Below, piece by piece: positions 10,869-19,182 of a stretch of 64,000 nt of DNA. Origin of the DNA: Sphingomonas yunnanensis (GTDB taxonomy: Bacteria; Pseudomonadota; Alphaproteobacteria; Sphingomonadales; Sphingomonadaceae); assembly GCF_019898765.1 (NCBI RefSeq), contig NZ_JAIOKB010000002.1:620001-684000 (forward strand), in the 5' to 3' direction. A program made the translations under genes and the position numbers. The notes beneath the pieces were generated by a model. That model was not told the origin of the DNA, did no database searches, and saw only the letters and a program-made list of their open reading frames with translations. Position 1 is the stretch's first letter; every line of letters starts with the position of its first letter.

Positions 10869-11233
10869 CGCCCCAGCACCTTCTGCACGACCCGGATCAG
10901 CTGCTCGGGCTGGAACGGCTTGACTAGCCAACCGGTGGCACCGGCGGCCTTGGCCTGTGCCTTGGCCTCCGCGTCCGACTCGGTGCTGAGGAAGATGATG
11001 GGCACGCCCGCCTGCGCGGGCTGCGCGCGCAGCGCGCGGATCATGCTCAACCCGTCCATGTTGGGCATGTTGAGATCGGTGACGATCAGGTCGAAGCGAC
11101 TTTGCTCTGCCTTAACCAGTCCGTCGATGCCGTCGCAGGCCTCGGTCACGGCATAGCCAGCGCCGGTGAGGGCGATGCGGATCGCCATGCGCAGGCTGGC
11201 GCTGTCGTCGACGGTCAGGATCGAGGCACTCAT
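10865..11233 (-). CDS. cheY: Chemotaxis response regulator CheY
   Basis: A 122-residue stand-alone receiver. The acidic pair Asp9/Asp10 is in LTVDDSASLRMA, the phospho-acceptor is Asp53 (IVTDLNMPNMDG), the switch Ser/Thr is at 83-84 (IFLST) and the conserved Lys is Lys105 (WLVKPF). It is the output protein of the CheA pathway, normally binding a flagellar switch, though no flagellar gene is in the window. It starts 4 bp inside the STAS gene end (ATGA) and its stop overlaps the cheA GTG. The DNLNMP-type loop is typical of alphaproteobacterial CheY proteins. Confidence 0.95.
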   Translation of the reverse strand: MSASILTVDDSASLRMAIRIALTGAGYAVTEACDGIDGLVKAEQSRFDLIVTDLNMPNMDGLSMIRALRAQPAQAGVPIIFLSTESDAEAKAQAKAAGATGWLVKPFQPEQLIRVVQKVLGR

Positions 11234-11541
11234 CGCGGCAGTTCTCCGTGGAACCAGAAAACATGATCGTCGGCGTCGAAGCCGGCCGTGAAGCCCGAGC
11301 GCGCGAGCGCATCCGCGAGCGTCGCGCCGGCGGGTGCGGACAAGGCGAGGTCGGTGCCGTCGCGCGTGGCCTGGTGCCGCGCCGCCTCGACGAGCTGGAG
11401 CAGCGCGAGATCGGGTGCCGCCACCGCGGAGAGATCGAGACGGGTCAGCGCGCCGCGCGCGAGCGACTCACGCAGGGCGGCGGCGAGACGGTCGACGCTC
11501 GCCAGCGACACATCGCGCTCCGCCACGATCGTGGTGGTCAT
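11230..11541 (-). CDS. STAS-domain protein, first gene of the chemotaxis operon
   Basis: A 103-residue protein that matches the STAS / anti-sigma antagonist fold by its pattern: an N-terminal strand, LTRLDLSAVAAPDLALLQLV (the strand-loop-helix that carries the regulatory residue in SpoIIAA), a Gly/Ala helix, and the FWFHGELPR tail. The Ser usually phosphorylated in antagonists would fall near LDLSAVAAPD. ATG 11541 was chosen because the longer frame upstream is not protein-like, and AAAGGA sits about 10 bp before it. STAS proteins at the head of che operons are known in some alphaproteobacteria; the partner here is unknown. Confidence 0.8.
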   Translation of the reverse strand: MTTTIVAERDVSLASVDRLAAALRESLARGALTRLDLSAVAAPDLALLQLVEAARHQATRDGTDLALSAPAGATLADALARSGFTAGFDADDHVFWFHGELPR

Positions 11542-11935
11542 GCCGATCAGATCCTTTCCCAGGCGGCGCGCCGCCTCGACCCTCGACGGGCTCGAAGCGG
11601 CGCATGCGTCATCGACCCGCCCTGACGGACGAGAGCAACAAAGCGGCATCCGGCGCGAAAGCCTGGCTGGCGACCTGTCATCGGCGCGTCGCTGCGGGTC
11701 ATCCTCACGACCGATCATTACCCTGTTTCTTCGACGAGCGCCGCTATCCCGCGTGATCGATGAAGCAGAGGCTGACAAACGTGCTGAGCACATGCCGTTT
11801 ACGGCATCTTAGCAAGAAATTAGACGCCAGCGATGAACCTCGTCACCACTTCGGGTCAGCGTCGGGGAAGAGCGCCGATCTACGCGACCGTGATCGCGAT
11901 GCTCCTAGATAGGGGAGTCACATCGCCAAATTGGG
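11542..11935. other. Intergenic region upstream of the chemotaxis operon
   Basis: No convincing gene is seen in these 394 bp. The stretch must hold the promoter of the ten-gene che operon, which reads leftwards. It includes a 16-bp near-perfect palindrome (listed separately) and an AT-richer segment around 11760-11830. The right part lies just past the end of the Trm112-like gene. Confidence 0.6.
11792..11807. promoter_or_regulatory. Palindrome, candidate operator upstream of che operon
   Basis: ATGCCGT-TT-ACGGCAT: two perfect 7-bp arms around a 2-bp centre, about 250 bp upstream of the first che gene. Its symmetry and AT-rich surroundings suit a dimeric DNA-binding protein. The bound protein is not identifiable from sequence. 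Confidence 0.35.
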
Positions 11936-12151
11936 TTAGGTCATTTCGGCGACTTGGCCGATGTCGTCGAGCGGCACCGCCGCCTCCACAAGCAGCACCG
12001 CCACGCCGTCGCGCACCGGATAGCCGCGCCGTGCCGCGTCCGACACCAGCAGCCCGCGCGCGGCGTCGTAGCGCAGCGGCGTGCGCGTGGCCGGGCACAC
12101 CAGCCGCACCAGCAGCCAGTCGTCGAGCATCGGCGGCACCGCCCCGCTCAC
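11936..12151 (-). CDS. Trm112 family protein (YcaR-like)
   Basis: A 71-residue protein with the Trm112 pattern: LVRLVCPATRTPLRYD, then LLVSDAARRGYPVRDGVAVLL. Trm112-like proteins are small zinc-ribbon-fold partners of methyltransferases; bacterial versions often keep only part of the cysteine set, and here only one Cys is seen. The GTG start at 12151 overlaps the LON-domain gene stop as GTGA; ATG 12130 is an alternative that removes seven residues. The cnoX - LON - Trm112 order is commonly conserved in related genomes. Confidence 0.85.
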   Translation of the reverse strand: MSGAVPPMLDDWLLVRLVCPATRTPLRYDAARGLLVSDAARRGYPVRDGVAVLLVEAAVPLDDIGQVAEMT

Positions 12152-12771
12152 TGCAGCGTCACCCGGTCCTCACCGTCGTGGCGGCCGAAGAACTGCATCA
12201 GCTGCACCAACAGCTCGGCGCGATCGGCGATGCCGTCGGCCTCGAGCAGCGCCTGTTTGGCCGCCACGTCGAACGGCGCGATCTGCGCGATGCCGTTGAC
12301 GAGGCTGGTGTCGTCGAGCCGGCTCACGGCTTTCCAGTCGACCGCATAGCCCTGCGCAGCAGCGAAGCGCCGCGCCTCCAGCTCGAGCGACGAGCGCGCG
12401 CCGAGCGACAGCGTCTCGTCCGGCGGTGACGGCAGCAGCGCCGCCTCGATCTGGCGGAAGGGCGTGGTCACCTCGATCTCGCGCACGAGGCGGAACAGCG
12501 CGAGGCCCTGCAGGATCAGGTTGTAGCGCCCGTCCTCGAGCGCCTCGACCTCGGCGATGCGACCGACGCACCCTACCTCGAACAGCCCGGGCTTGCCGCG
12601 ATCCTCGCTGTCCGGGCGCGGCTGGATCATCGCGATACGGCGGTCGCGCGCCATCGCGTCGGACACCATCGCGCGGTAGCGCGGCTCGAAGATATGCAGC
12701 GGCAGGTGCAGCTGCGGGAACAGCAGCGCTCCCGGCAGCGGGAAGATCGAGAGCCGCGTCGTCTCGCTCAT
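12148..12771 (-). CDS. LON peptidase substrate-binding-domain protein
   Basis: A 207-residue protein made only of the LON N-terminal (substrate-binding) domain. It opens with RLSIFPLPGALLFPQLHLPL, then HIFEPRYRAM, then GRIAEVEALEDGRYNLILQG. There is no ATPase or protease domain, so it is not a Lon protease. Such stand-alone proteins are cytoplasmic with poorly defined roles, probably in binding client proteins. ATG 12771 overlaps the stop of the upstream thioredoxin-like gene (ATGA), which supports a shared protein-quality-control role. Confidence 0.92.
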   Translation of the reverse strand: MSETTRLSIFPLPGALLFPQLHLPLHIFEPRYRAMVSDAMARDRRIAMIQPRPDSEDRGKPGLFEVGCVGRIAEVEALEDGRYNLILQGLALFRLVREIEVTTPFRQIEAALLPSPPDETLSLGARSSLELEARRFAAAQGYAVDWKAVSRLDDTSLVNGIAQIAPFDVAAKQALLEADGIADRAELLVQLMQFFGRHDGEDRVTLQ

Positions 12772-13679
12772 CCGAACAGCGTCGCCGACAGCTTGCGCCG
12801 CTGCGCCGAGACCCAGGGGTCCTCGAGCCCCACCACCTCGAACAGCTTGAGCAGCTGCTGCCGCGCGGTGCCCTCGTTCCAGTCGCGCTCGCGCGCGACG
12901 ATCGAGAGGAAGCCATCCGCCGCGGCGTCGCGATCACCCGCGGCCATACGTGCGTTGGCGAGATCGTAGCGCGCCTGAAGGTCGTCCGGGTCGGCCGCGA
13001 CCGCCGCCTCGAGCGGTGCGAGATCGTCCACCGCGGGCGCCGAGCGTGCCAGTGCCAGCGCGGAGCGCGCGCGGGCGACGTCGGGCAGCGCCGCGACCTC
13101 CTCCGGCAGCGCGGCGATCGCTGCCTCGGCCTCGTCCACCTCACCCGCCGCGACCAGGGCGCGGATCCGGCCCGACAGCACGCCGGGATGCTCGGGCGCC
13201 ATGTCGGAGAGCTGGTCGAAGATCGACAGCGCTCGCGCCGCGTCGCCCTCGACGAGCACCTGCTCGCCCATCGCGATCAGCGGCTCGAGCTCGGCCTCCT
13301 GCTCCTGCGCCTCGCCCCCGACGGGCAGCTGGCGGAGCAGCTGGTCGAGGATGGTACGAAGCTGGGACTCGGTGCGCGCGCTGGTCAGGTCGGCGACGAG
13401 CTGCCCCTGGAACATCGCGTAGACCGTCGGGATCGAGCGGATCTGGAACTGCGCCGCGATGAATTGGTCCTTGTCGGTATCGACCTTGACCAGCGCCACG
13501 CCCTTGTCGGCGTAATCGGCGGCGACCTTCTCCAGCACCGGCCCCAGCGCCTTGCAGGGTCCGCACCACTCGGCCCAGAAATCGATGATGACGAGGCTGG
13601 TCATCGAGGGCTCGACGACCTCGGACCGGAAGCGCTGCACGGCCTCCTTCTCTGCCGATGACATTCCTAGCGTGGCCAA
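12768..13679 (-). CDS. cnoX: Thioredoxin-TPR co-chaperone, CnoX/YbbN family
   Basis: A 303-residue fusion of a thioredoxin domain (about 15-125) to TPR-like helices (about 135-303). The redox motif is complete, WCGPC with Cys39 and Cys42, followed by SIPTV with the cis-proline. CnoX in E. coli lacks one cysteine and works as a chaperedoxin with GroEL; here both cysteines are present, so thiol oxidoreductase activity is likely retained. TTG 13679 was chosen because AGGAG lies 6 bp before it and related proteins begin ATLG; ATG 13664 is the alternative. It heads a three-gene operon. Confidence 0.9.
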   Translation of the reverse strand: MATLGMSSAEKEAVQRFRSEVVEPSMTSLVIIDFWAEWCGPCKALGPVLEKVAADYADKGVALVKVDTDKDQFIAAQFQIRSIPTVYAMFQGQLVADLTSARTESQLRTILDQLLRQLPVGGEAQEQEAELEPLIAMGEQVLVEGDAARALSIFDQLSDMAPEHPGVLSGRIRALVAAGEVDEAEAAIAALPEEVAALPDVARARSALALARSAPAVDDLAPLEAAVAADPDDLQARYDLANARMAAGDRDAAADGFLSIVARERDWNEGTARQQLLKLFEVVGLEDPWVSAQRRKLSATLFG

Positions 13680-13835
13680 GGGGCGCTCCTGCGATTGCTG
13701 GCAGCCCTTATGTGGGAAGGCCGCGGGGGATACAAACCCCCCCGGTCCGGCGCTGCGTCGAGCGGCGCTGGTCCAGCGGCAGCGAGCCTGAGCTTGATCA
13801 CACGAAGGCTCGGCGTCCGACCCTTCCCGATGTGA

Positions 13836-13925
13836 CATCCTGAACTCGCCTCAGGATCCACGGTGCCGCGAGCGCCTCGCGGTGCGAGTGCGCGAGACGA
13901 TGGATCCTGAGACAGGTTCAGGATG
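13836..13925. repeat. REPIN-like inverted repeat pair
   Basis: A 25-bp arm at 13836-13860 (starting CATCCTGAACTC, ending CAGGATCCA) is answered by its near-complement at 13901-13925 (22 of 25 positions match by hand count). It sits between the porin gene end and the cnoX start. A lone related arm is found at 16764-16788. Dispersed paired palindromes of this size are typical of REP/REPIN elements. Confidence 0.65.
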
Positions 13926-13954
13926 GCGCCATTGATCGAGGCGAGACGCCGTCC

Positions 13955-14806
13955 TCAGAACGCCGCGGTGAGCGAGACCACCACGGTGCTGCCCGCGATC
14001 GTGCCGGTGCCGTCCTGCCCCTTGCTGAAGCTGGGCTGGAGATAGGCCGCCTCGCGCTCGGAGATGTTGGTGTCGATATAAGCGACGCCGAGCGTCAGCG
14101 GCGTGGTGGGGATCGCATAGTCGGCGCCGAGCATCCAGTCGACATACTCGCCCGTCGGCGCGACGCTGGTGGCGAATGGCCCCAGCCCCTTGTTGCCCTT
14201 CGAGGCGCCGATATGCCCCTTGGCGGTGAGCCCGGTGTTCGGGATCGCCGCGGCGACGTCGCCCCAGACGTAGAGGTTGTCGTTCTTGTCGCCGGGGCGG
14301 TCATAGACACCGTTCGCGGCCGAGGTGCCGTTGAGATACCAGTTGCCGAGCGCCTCCTGCTTGGGCGCGTAGGCGACGCCGGCGGTCAGCGAGGCGGGGC
14401 CGAGCGTACCCGACAGCTTGGCATAGGGCTCGATGAAGTCGGTGTTGTCGAAGCCGCCTGGGTACATGTACCACGTCGCGCCGACGTCGAGCGTGCCGCC
14501 GCCGACCGGGAACTTGTAGCCCGCGATCAGGTCGAGCTCCATGTTGGCGCCGCCGAACGTGCCCCAGCCGGCCAGGTTCGACCCCCAGGTGCCGATGTAG
14601 ATCCCACTCTCATGCGCGATCGTGAAGCCGCCCTGCACCGCGAGGTTCTCGTCGGACTGCGAGACGCCGCGGAAGCGATAGTCGCTGACGAGGCCGACCG
14701 AGCCGGAGACGGTGATGGGCTTGGGTGGAGAAGTGTCCTGCGCGGCGGCGGGGACGGCGAGGCCGGCGGCGAGCAGCGCCGCTGCGAGACGAAGACGATA
14801 CTTCAT
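13955..14806 (-). CDS. TorF family putative porin
   Basis: A 283-residue outer-membrane protein. A signal peptide (AALLAAGLAVPAAAQ, cut near 22) is followed by VSGSVGLVSDYRFRGVSQSD, the hallmark opening of the TorF / TIGR02001 family. Alternating beta-strand pattern then runs to a terminal aromatic (VVVSLTAAF), as expected for barrel insertion. The transported substrate is unknown. The SulP anion transporter lies upstream on the same strand with a 167-bp gap, so co-transcription is possible but not shown. Confidence 0.88.
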   Translation of the reverse strand: MKYRLRLAAALLAAGLAVPAAAQDTSPPKPITVSGSVGLVSDYRFRGVSQSDENLAVQGGFTIAHESGIYIGTWGSNLAGWGTFGGANMELDLIAGYKFPVGGGTLDVGATWYMYPGGFDNTDFIEPYAKLSGTLGPASLTAGVAYAPKQEALGNWYLNGTSAANGVYDRPGDKNDNLYVWGDVAAAIPNTGLTAKGHIGASKGNKGLGPFATSVAPTGEYVDWMLGADYAIPTTPLTLGVAYIDTNISEREAAYLQPSFSKGQDGTGTIAGSTVVVSLTAAF

Positions 14807-14973
14807 GGAACCTCCCTTGTGGCAGAGGCTCCTCCTGCTCGTGACCCGGGCTCGCTCTCCCCCGCGCCTGCGACAGGCGTCGGAAGGGCAGCCGCTTAGC
14901 CACCCTCCCGACCTATTCCAGCATTATTGCCAAATTGTTTCTGCTCGGTGTCAAAAGATGCTGCTGCACCCGC

Positions 14974-16572
14974 TCAGTGACGATGCTCCGCGAGTGTGGC
15001 GATCCTGCCACGCGCGCCGGTGATCTCCACTGTGGCGCCGGCGGCGCGGCGGCGCTGGAACCAGTCGCGCAGCATCTCCGCGCTGGTATGATCGACCGCG
15101 TCGAGCCGCGACGCGTCGATCCGCACGTTGGTGCCGGCGGGCACGCGGTCGAGCGTCTCGGATAGCTTGGGCAGGGTCACGAACGTGGCGGTGCCGTCGA
15201 GCGTGATCGCGTGCGACTCGCCGTCGCTCGCCTCGAACACCTTGAGGCGCAGCCGGCGCAGGTGCGGCACCAACTCGAGCATCGTCAGACCGATGCCGAC
15301 CAGCACGCCGGTCAGCAGGTCGGTCGTCACCACTGTCACCAGCGTCGCCGCCCAGATCAGCACCGGCAAGGCGCCATAGTCGCGGAACAGGTGGGTGGCA
15401 TGCTTGACGCTCACCAGTCGCATGCCGGTCACCACCAGCACCGCGCCCAGCGCGGCCATGGGAATGGCGGTCAGCACGAAGGGGAGCGCGGCGACGAAGC
15501 CGAGGATCCAGACCCCATGCAGGATCGACGACAGCCGCGTCGCCGCCTGCGCCTGGACGTTGGCCGAGCTGCGCACGATCACGCCGGTCATCGGCAGCGC
15601 TCCCGCGAGGCCGCACAGCAGGTTGCCGACGCCCTGCGCGCGCAGCTCCTTGTTATAGTCGGTGCGCACGCCGTCGTGCATCTTGTCGACCGCGGCGGCC
15701 GAGAGCAGCGTCTCGGCCGAGGCGATGAAGGCGATCGCCAGACCGGCAGCGAGGATCGAGGGGTTGAGCCAGCTCGCCAGTGCCGAGGCGCTCGGCGGCG
15801 CGATCGCACCGACGATCGATGCCGGAACCTGGACGCGCGCGACGTCGAGCCCCAGCGTCAGCGCCAGCAACGTTCCGACGACGACGCCGACGAGCGCGCC
15901 CGGCAGCAGCCGCAGCGACGTCGGGCGGAACTTCTCCCAGCCGATCATGGCCAGGATGGTCGCGACGCCGATCGCGAAGGCGAACTCGGTCGCCTGCAGG
16001 TTGCTCGACAGGCCGAACAGCCGTCCCGGCGCGGCGGCGAGGTTCTGCAGCCCGCTCGGCAGCGGTCGGTGATCGAAGAGGACGTGGAACTGGCCGACGA
16101 CGATCAGCACGCCGATACCCGCTAGCATGCCGTGCACCACCGCGGGCGAGATCGCCTTGAACCAGCCGCCCAGCCGGAACACGCCCGCGACGAACTGGAC
16201 GAGACCGGCGAGGATCAGGATCGGGCCGAGTGCGCCGATGCCCTGATCACGCACCAGCTCGTAGACGATCACCGCGAGGCCCGCGGCGGGCCCGCTGACC
16301 TGGAGCGGCGAGCCGGCGATCGCGCCGACGACGATGCCGCCGATGATGCCGGTGATCAGGCCCTTCTCGGCCGGGACACCCGAGGCGATCGCGATCCCCA
16401 TGCACAAGGGCATCGCGACGAGGAAGACGACGATCGAGGCGGTGAGGTCGCGTCCGAGGAAGCGCACCGCTGGGATCGAGACGCCGGGACGCGCGGCCGC
16501 GGCGGTCGGCGAGGCGAGGCTGGCCATCAGGCCGCGAGCCGGCGCTGGGCGGGGAGGAGGACCGGCTGACAC
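14974..16572 (-). CDS. SulP family inorganic anion transporter
   Basis: A 532-residue inner-membrane transporter. Ten or more hydrophobic segments run from about residue 40 to 420, including VFLVAMPLCMGIAIASG and the family motif region SGPAAGLAVIVYELV. A cytoplasmic STAS domain forms the C-terminus (about 440-532, LDGTATFVTLPKLSE to SRLDAVDHTSAEMLRDWF). Members move sulfate, bicarbonate or other anions; no carbonic anhydrase is fused. GTG 16572 has GAGAGG about 7 bp before it; ATG 16527 (MASLASPT) is an equally possible start. Confidence 0.9.
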   Translation of the reverse strand: MSAGPPPRPAPARGLMASLASPTAAAARPGVSIPAVRFLGRDLTASIVVFLVAMPLCMGIAIASGVPAEKGLITGIIGGIVVGAIAGSPLQVSGPAAGLAVIVYELVRDQGIGALGPILILAGLVQFVAGVFRLGGWFKAISPAVVHGMLAGIGVLIVVGQFHVLFDHRPLPSGLQNLAAAPGRLFGLSSNLQATEFAFAIGVATILAMIGWEKFRPTSLRLLPGALVGVVVGTLLALTLGLDVARVQVPASIVGAIAPPSASALASWLNPSILAAGLAIAFIASAETLLSAAAVDKMHDGVRTDYNKELRAQGVGNLLCGLAGALPMTGVIVRSSANVQAQAATRLSSILHGVWILGFVAALPFVLTAIPMAALGAVLVVTGMRLVSVKHATHLFRDYGALPVLIWAATLVTVVTTDLLTGVLVGIGLTMLELVPHLRRLRLKVFEASDGESHAITLDGTATFVTLPKLSETLDRVPAGTNVRIDASRLDAVDHTSAEMLRDWFQRRRAAGATVEITGARGRIATLAEHRH

Positions 16573-16912
16573 GCCGCGACCTCTCGACTGAACACGCGTC
16601 CGCTGGCGTCGTTCACGGCGGCAACCTCCTGGTGACTAATCGTCCAGGGGGTAGCGCCGCGCGGTGTCCCGCGTTCGGCCGGGGCGTGTCGTTGTGTTGC
16701 TCGACATGTGGCGGAGCACCGCACAGCGGTTCGCCAAGCATCGCGCCGCTCTCCTCCCGGCGTCATCCTGAGCTCGTTTCAGGATCCACCGAGCCGCCTG
16801 CCCACGCGCTGCGGCACCGGCGGGACAGTGGGTTTCTTCACCGGGGTCGGAGTGACGCCGATCCCCAAGGTCCACTCGGCCGCGACTCACCGGCCCGCTG
16901 CGCAGCGACGCC
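16573..16912. other. Intergenic region upstream of the SulP gene
   Basis: These 340 bp contain no gene I can support. They hold a single REP-like arm (16764-16788) and presumably the SulP promoter. The end of the histidine-kinase gene lies immediately to the right. Confidence 0.6.
16764..16788. repeat. Single REP-like palindromic arm
   Basis: A 25-bp sequence starting CATCCTGAGCTCG and ending CAGGATCCA, differing in a few places from the arms at 13836-13860 and 13901-13925. I do not see a clean second arm within 150 bp, so this looks like a solo copy of the same family. Confidence 0.55.
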
Positions 16913-18226
16913 TCAGCGCCGCGGCAGCGCGATCTCCGCACGCAGTCCGCCCTCTGGACGGTTCGACAGCGTCAGCGTCCCGCCCTCGCCGGCGACCGCG
17001 GACTGGACGATCGACAGGCCCAGCCCGAACCCTACCGTGTCGCGCCCGCGCGCCGGATCGAGCCGGACGAAGGGCTCGAGCACGCGCGTGAGCTGGTCGT
17101 CGGGGATGCCCGGACCGTCGTCCTCGACGCGGATCGTCAGCGCCGCGGCACCGGGCACCAGCGTCAGCCGCACGCGCTCGCCGTAGTGGAGCGCGTTCTC
17201 GACCAGGTTGACCAGCGCGCGCTTGAAGCCGAGCCGGCGCACGCTCCACTCGCAGTGATCCGGCCCGTCATATTCGGCGTCGGCGCCGCGATCCTGCGCG
17301 TCGTCGATCACCGTCGCGCACATCACCGCCAGGTCGACCACGCTGGCCGGCTCGGGCTCGGCCTCGCCGCCGAGGAAGGCGAGCAGCGAGGTGATCATCG
17401 CCTCCATCTCGGCGACGTCGTGCACGATCGCCTCGCGCGCCTCCACCTGGGGCAAAGACTCGGTACGCAGCTGGAGCCGCGCCAGCGGCGTACGCAGGTC
17501 GTGCCCGACCGCGGCGAGCGCCTGCGTGCGCCCCACGATCAGCGCCTGGATGCGATCCTGCATGCGGTTGAAGGCGCCGATCACACGGCGCACCTCGCCC
17601 GGCCCGTCCTCCTCGACGGGCACGACGTCGCCGTGGCCGACTCGCTCGGCCGCGGCGGCGAGCCGGCGCAGCGGCAGCAGCACGCGGCGCAGCAGGATCC
17701 CGCCCAGCAGCATCAGCGCGATCGCGGGCACCATCGCCAGCGCGATCCGCTCGAACGCGAGGTTGATCGTCGCCACCGGCTCGAGCGTGCGGAAATACAG
17801 CCAGCTGCCGTCATCGAGCCGCAGCCCGCCGGTCACGACCGAGTGGCGCCCCGGCGTCTGGATGCGCAGCCGCAGGTCGGTCGCGGCGAGCGACGGCTCC
17901 CACTCGATCACCTGGCGCTGCATCTCGTCGAGCGCGGGAGCGATCGGCGGTGGCGGGGGCAGCGACTCGCTCCAGCGCAGTGCGTAGCGGTCGGTGGTGA
18001 GCTCGTCCGCCATCCGCTCGCGCTGGGCCGCCGGGCGCTCGGCGAGCAGGCGGCGGCTGATGACGAGATGCTCGGCGAGGCGATTGGCCTCGTCGTCGCG
18101 GACCGCGAATCGGCTCGCACGCTCGTAGAGCAAGGTGCTGGCGCCGAACTCGATCACCAGAGTCAGCAGCAGGATCGCCACCACCTGGCCGAGCAGGCCG
18201 AGCGCGGGACGGCGCAGCGAGCGCAT
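16913..18226 (-). CDS. Sensor histidine kinase (EnvZ-like)
   Basis: A 437-residue membrane kinase. Membrane segment 1 is at about 10-30, a periplasmic loop of about 120 residues follows, segment 2 is near 158-180, then HAMP (LLPLRRLAAAAERVGHGD). HisKA carries His242 in AVGHDLRTPLARL. The ATPase shows N-box LVNLVENALHYGE, VEDDGPGIPDDQ and GFGLGLSIVQSAV. The gene follows the OmpR-type regulator after 11 bp, its certain partner. The bell-shaped HAMP and short loop fit EnvZ-class sensors; the stimulus is unknown. Confidence 0.93.
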   Translation of the reverse strand: MRSLRRPALGLLGQVVAILLLTLVIEFGASTLLYERASRFAVRDDEANRLAEHLVISRRLLAERPAAQRERMADELTTDRYALRWSESLPPPPPIAPALDEMQRQVIEWEPSLAATDLRLRIQTPGRHSVVTGGLRLDDGSWLYFRTLEPVATINLAFERIALAMVPAIALMLLGGILLRRVLLPLRRLAAAAERVGHGDVVPVEEDGPGEVRRVIGAFNRMQDRIQALIVGRTQALAAVGHDLRTPLARLQLRTESLPQVEAREAIVHDVAEMEAMITSLLAFLGGEAEPEPASVVDLAVMCATVIDDAQDRGADAEYDGPDHCEWSVRRLGFKRALVNLVENALHYGERVRLTLVPGAAALTIRVEDDGPGIPDDQLTRVLEPFVRLDPARGRDTVGFGLGLSIVQSAVAGEGGTLTLSNRPEGGLRAEIALPRR

Positions 18227-18237
18227 GCGCGCGCGGG

Positions 18238-18948
18238 TCAGCCGCGCTCGACCGGGGCGTTGAGCATATAGCCGACGCCGCGCACCGTCACGATCGGTGC
18301 GGGCGCCCCCGCGCTGCCGAGCTTGCGGCGCAGCCGGCTGATCAGCACGTCGATCGACCGGTCCGAGCTGTCGCCCAGCCGCGTGCGGCTGAGCTCGATC
18401 AGCCGCTCGCGCGCGATCACGCGCTGGGCATGGTCGGCGAGCACGACGAGCAGGTCGAACTCGGCGCCGGTGAGATCGACGATCGCGCCGCTCGGCGAGC
18501 TCAGCTCGCGCCGCGGCAGGTTGATCGTCCAGCCGTCGAAGGTCAGCATGCCCTGGTCGCCCGCGCCGGCGCGTCGGTCGAGCGCGGGGCGGCGCAGCAC
18601 GGCGCGGACCCGCGCGACCAACTCGCGCGTGCCGAACGGCTTGGCGATATAATCGTCCGCGCCCAGCTCCAGTCCGACGACCCGGTCGGTCTCGCTCGCG
18701 CGCGCCGACATGAAGATGATCGGCACGTCGCTCTTCTGGCGCAGCGAGCGGCACAGGTCGATCCCGCTAGTGCCGGGCAGCATGATGTCGAGTAGCACGA
18801 GGTCGACCGGCCCAGAGTCAAGCGCGAGCCACATCTCCGGCGCCGCGGACGCGGGGCGGACCGTGAAGCCGTTCTCCTGCAGTGCGCGCGCGGTGAGCAT
18901 GCGGAGCGAGGGATCGTCCTCGACGAGCAGGATCGTTGGAGCGGTCAT
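18238..18948 (-). CDS. OmpR-family response regulator
   Basis: A 236-residue regulator. The receiver domain has Glu10/Asp11/Asp12, phospho-acceptor Asp54 (VLLDIMLPGTSG), IFMSAR and the conserved lysine in YIAKPFGTRELVAR. The winged-helix domain follows (LTGAEFDLLVVLADH, then RSIDVLISRLRRKLG and VRGVGYML). Phosphorylated by the kinase encoded directly downstream, it would act as a transcription factor. It is first in the two-gene operon. ATG 18948 is the only sensible start. Target genes cannot be inferred; the SulP and porin genes are the nearest candidates. Confidence 0.95.
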   Translation of the reverse strand: MTAPTILLVEDDPSLRMLTARALQENGFTVRPASAAPEMWLALDSGPVDLVLLDIMLPGTSGIDLCRSLRQKSDVPIIFMSARASETDRVVGLELGADDYIAKPFGTRELVARVRAVLRRPALDRRAGAGDQGMLTFDGWTINLPRRELSSPSGAIVDLTGAEFDLLVVLADHAQRVIARERLIELSRTRLGDSSDRSIDVLISRLRRKLGSAGAPAPIVTVRGVGYMLNAPVERG

Positions 18949-19107
18949 GCCAGCGGGACCTAAGGTCAGGGCTGATCGCGGTCAATTCGCGCGTGCGGCA
19001 GAAAAATGTGGCTGCGTGTAAAAAGCTGTTGCCGGGCGTCGGGGCCGCTGCTAGTGGCCGCGCCTCACCCAGCCGGTCCTCTCCACGAGGGCGGCACAGG
19101 CGCCAGA

Positions 19108-19182
19108 GCGGGCGTAGCTCAGGGGTAGAGCACAACCTTGCCAAGGTTGGGGTCGAGGGTTCGAATCCCTTCGCCCGCTCCA
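19108..19182 (+). tRNA. tRNA-Gly (anticodon GCC), CCA encoded
   Basis: A 75-nt cloverleaf: acceptor arm GCGGGCG (19108-19114) pairs with CGCCCGC (19172-19178), D-arm AGCTCAGGGGTAGAGCA, anticodon stem CAACC/GGTTG with loop TTGCCAA giving anticodon GCC, and T-arm GAGGGTTCGAATCCC. CCA at 19180-19182 is encoded. All arms pair fully, so it should be functional. Confidence 0.97.

Noticed and set aside
14807..14973. Sigma-54 promoter upstream of the porin (TTTGGCAATAATGCTGG on the minus strand)
   Set aside because: The GG and GC dinucleotides have the wrong spacing for -24/-12 elements.
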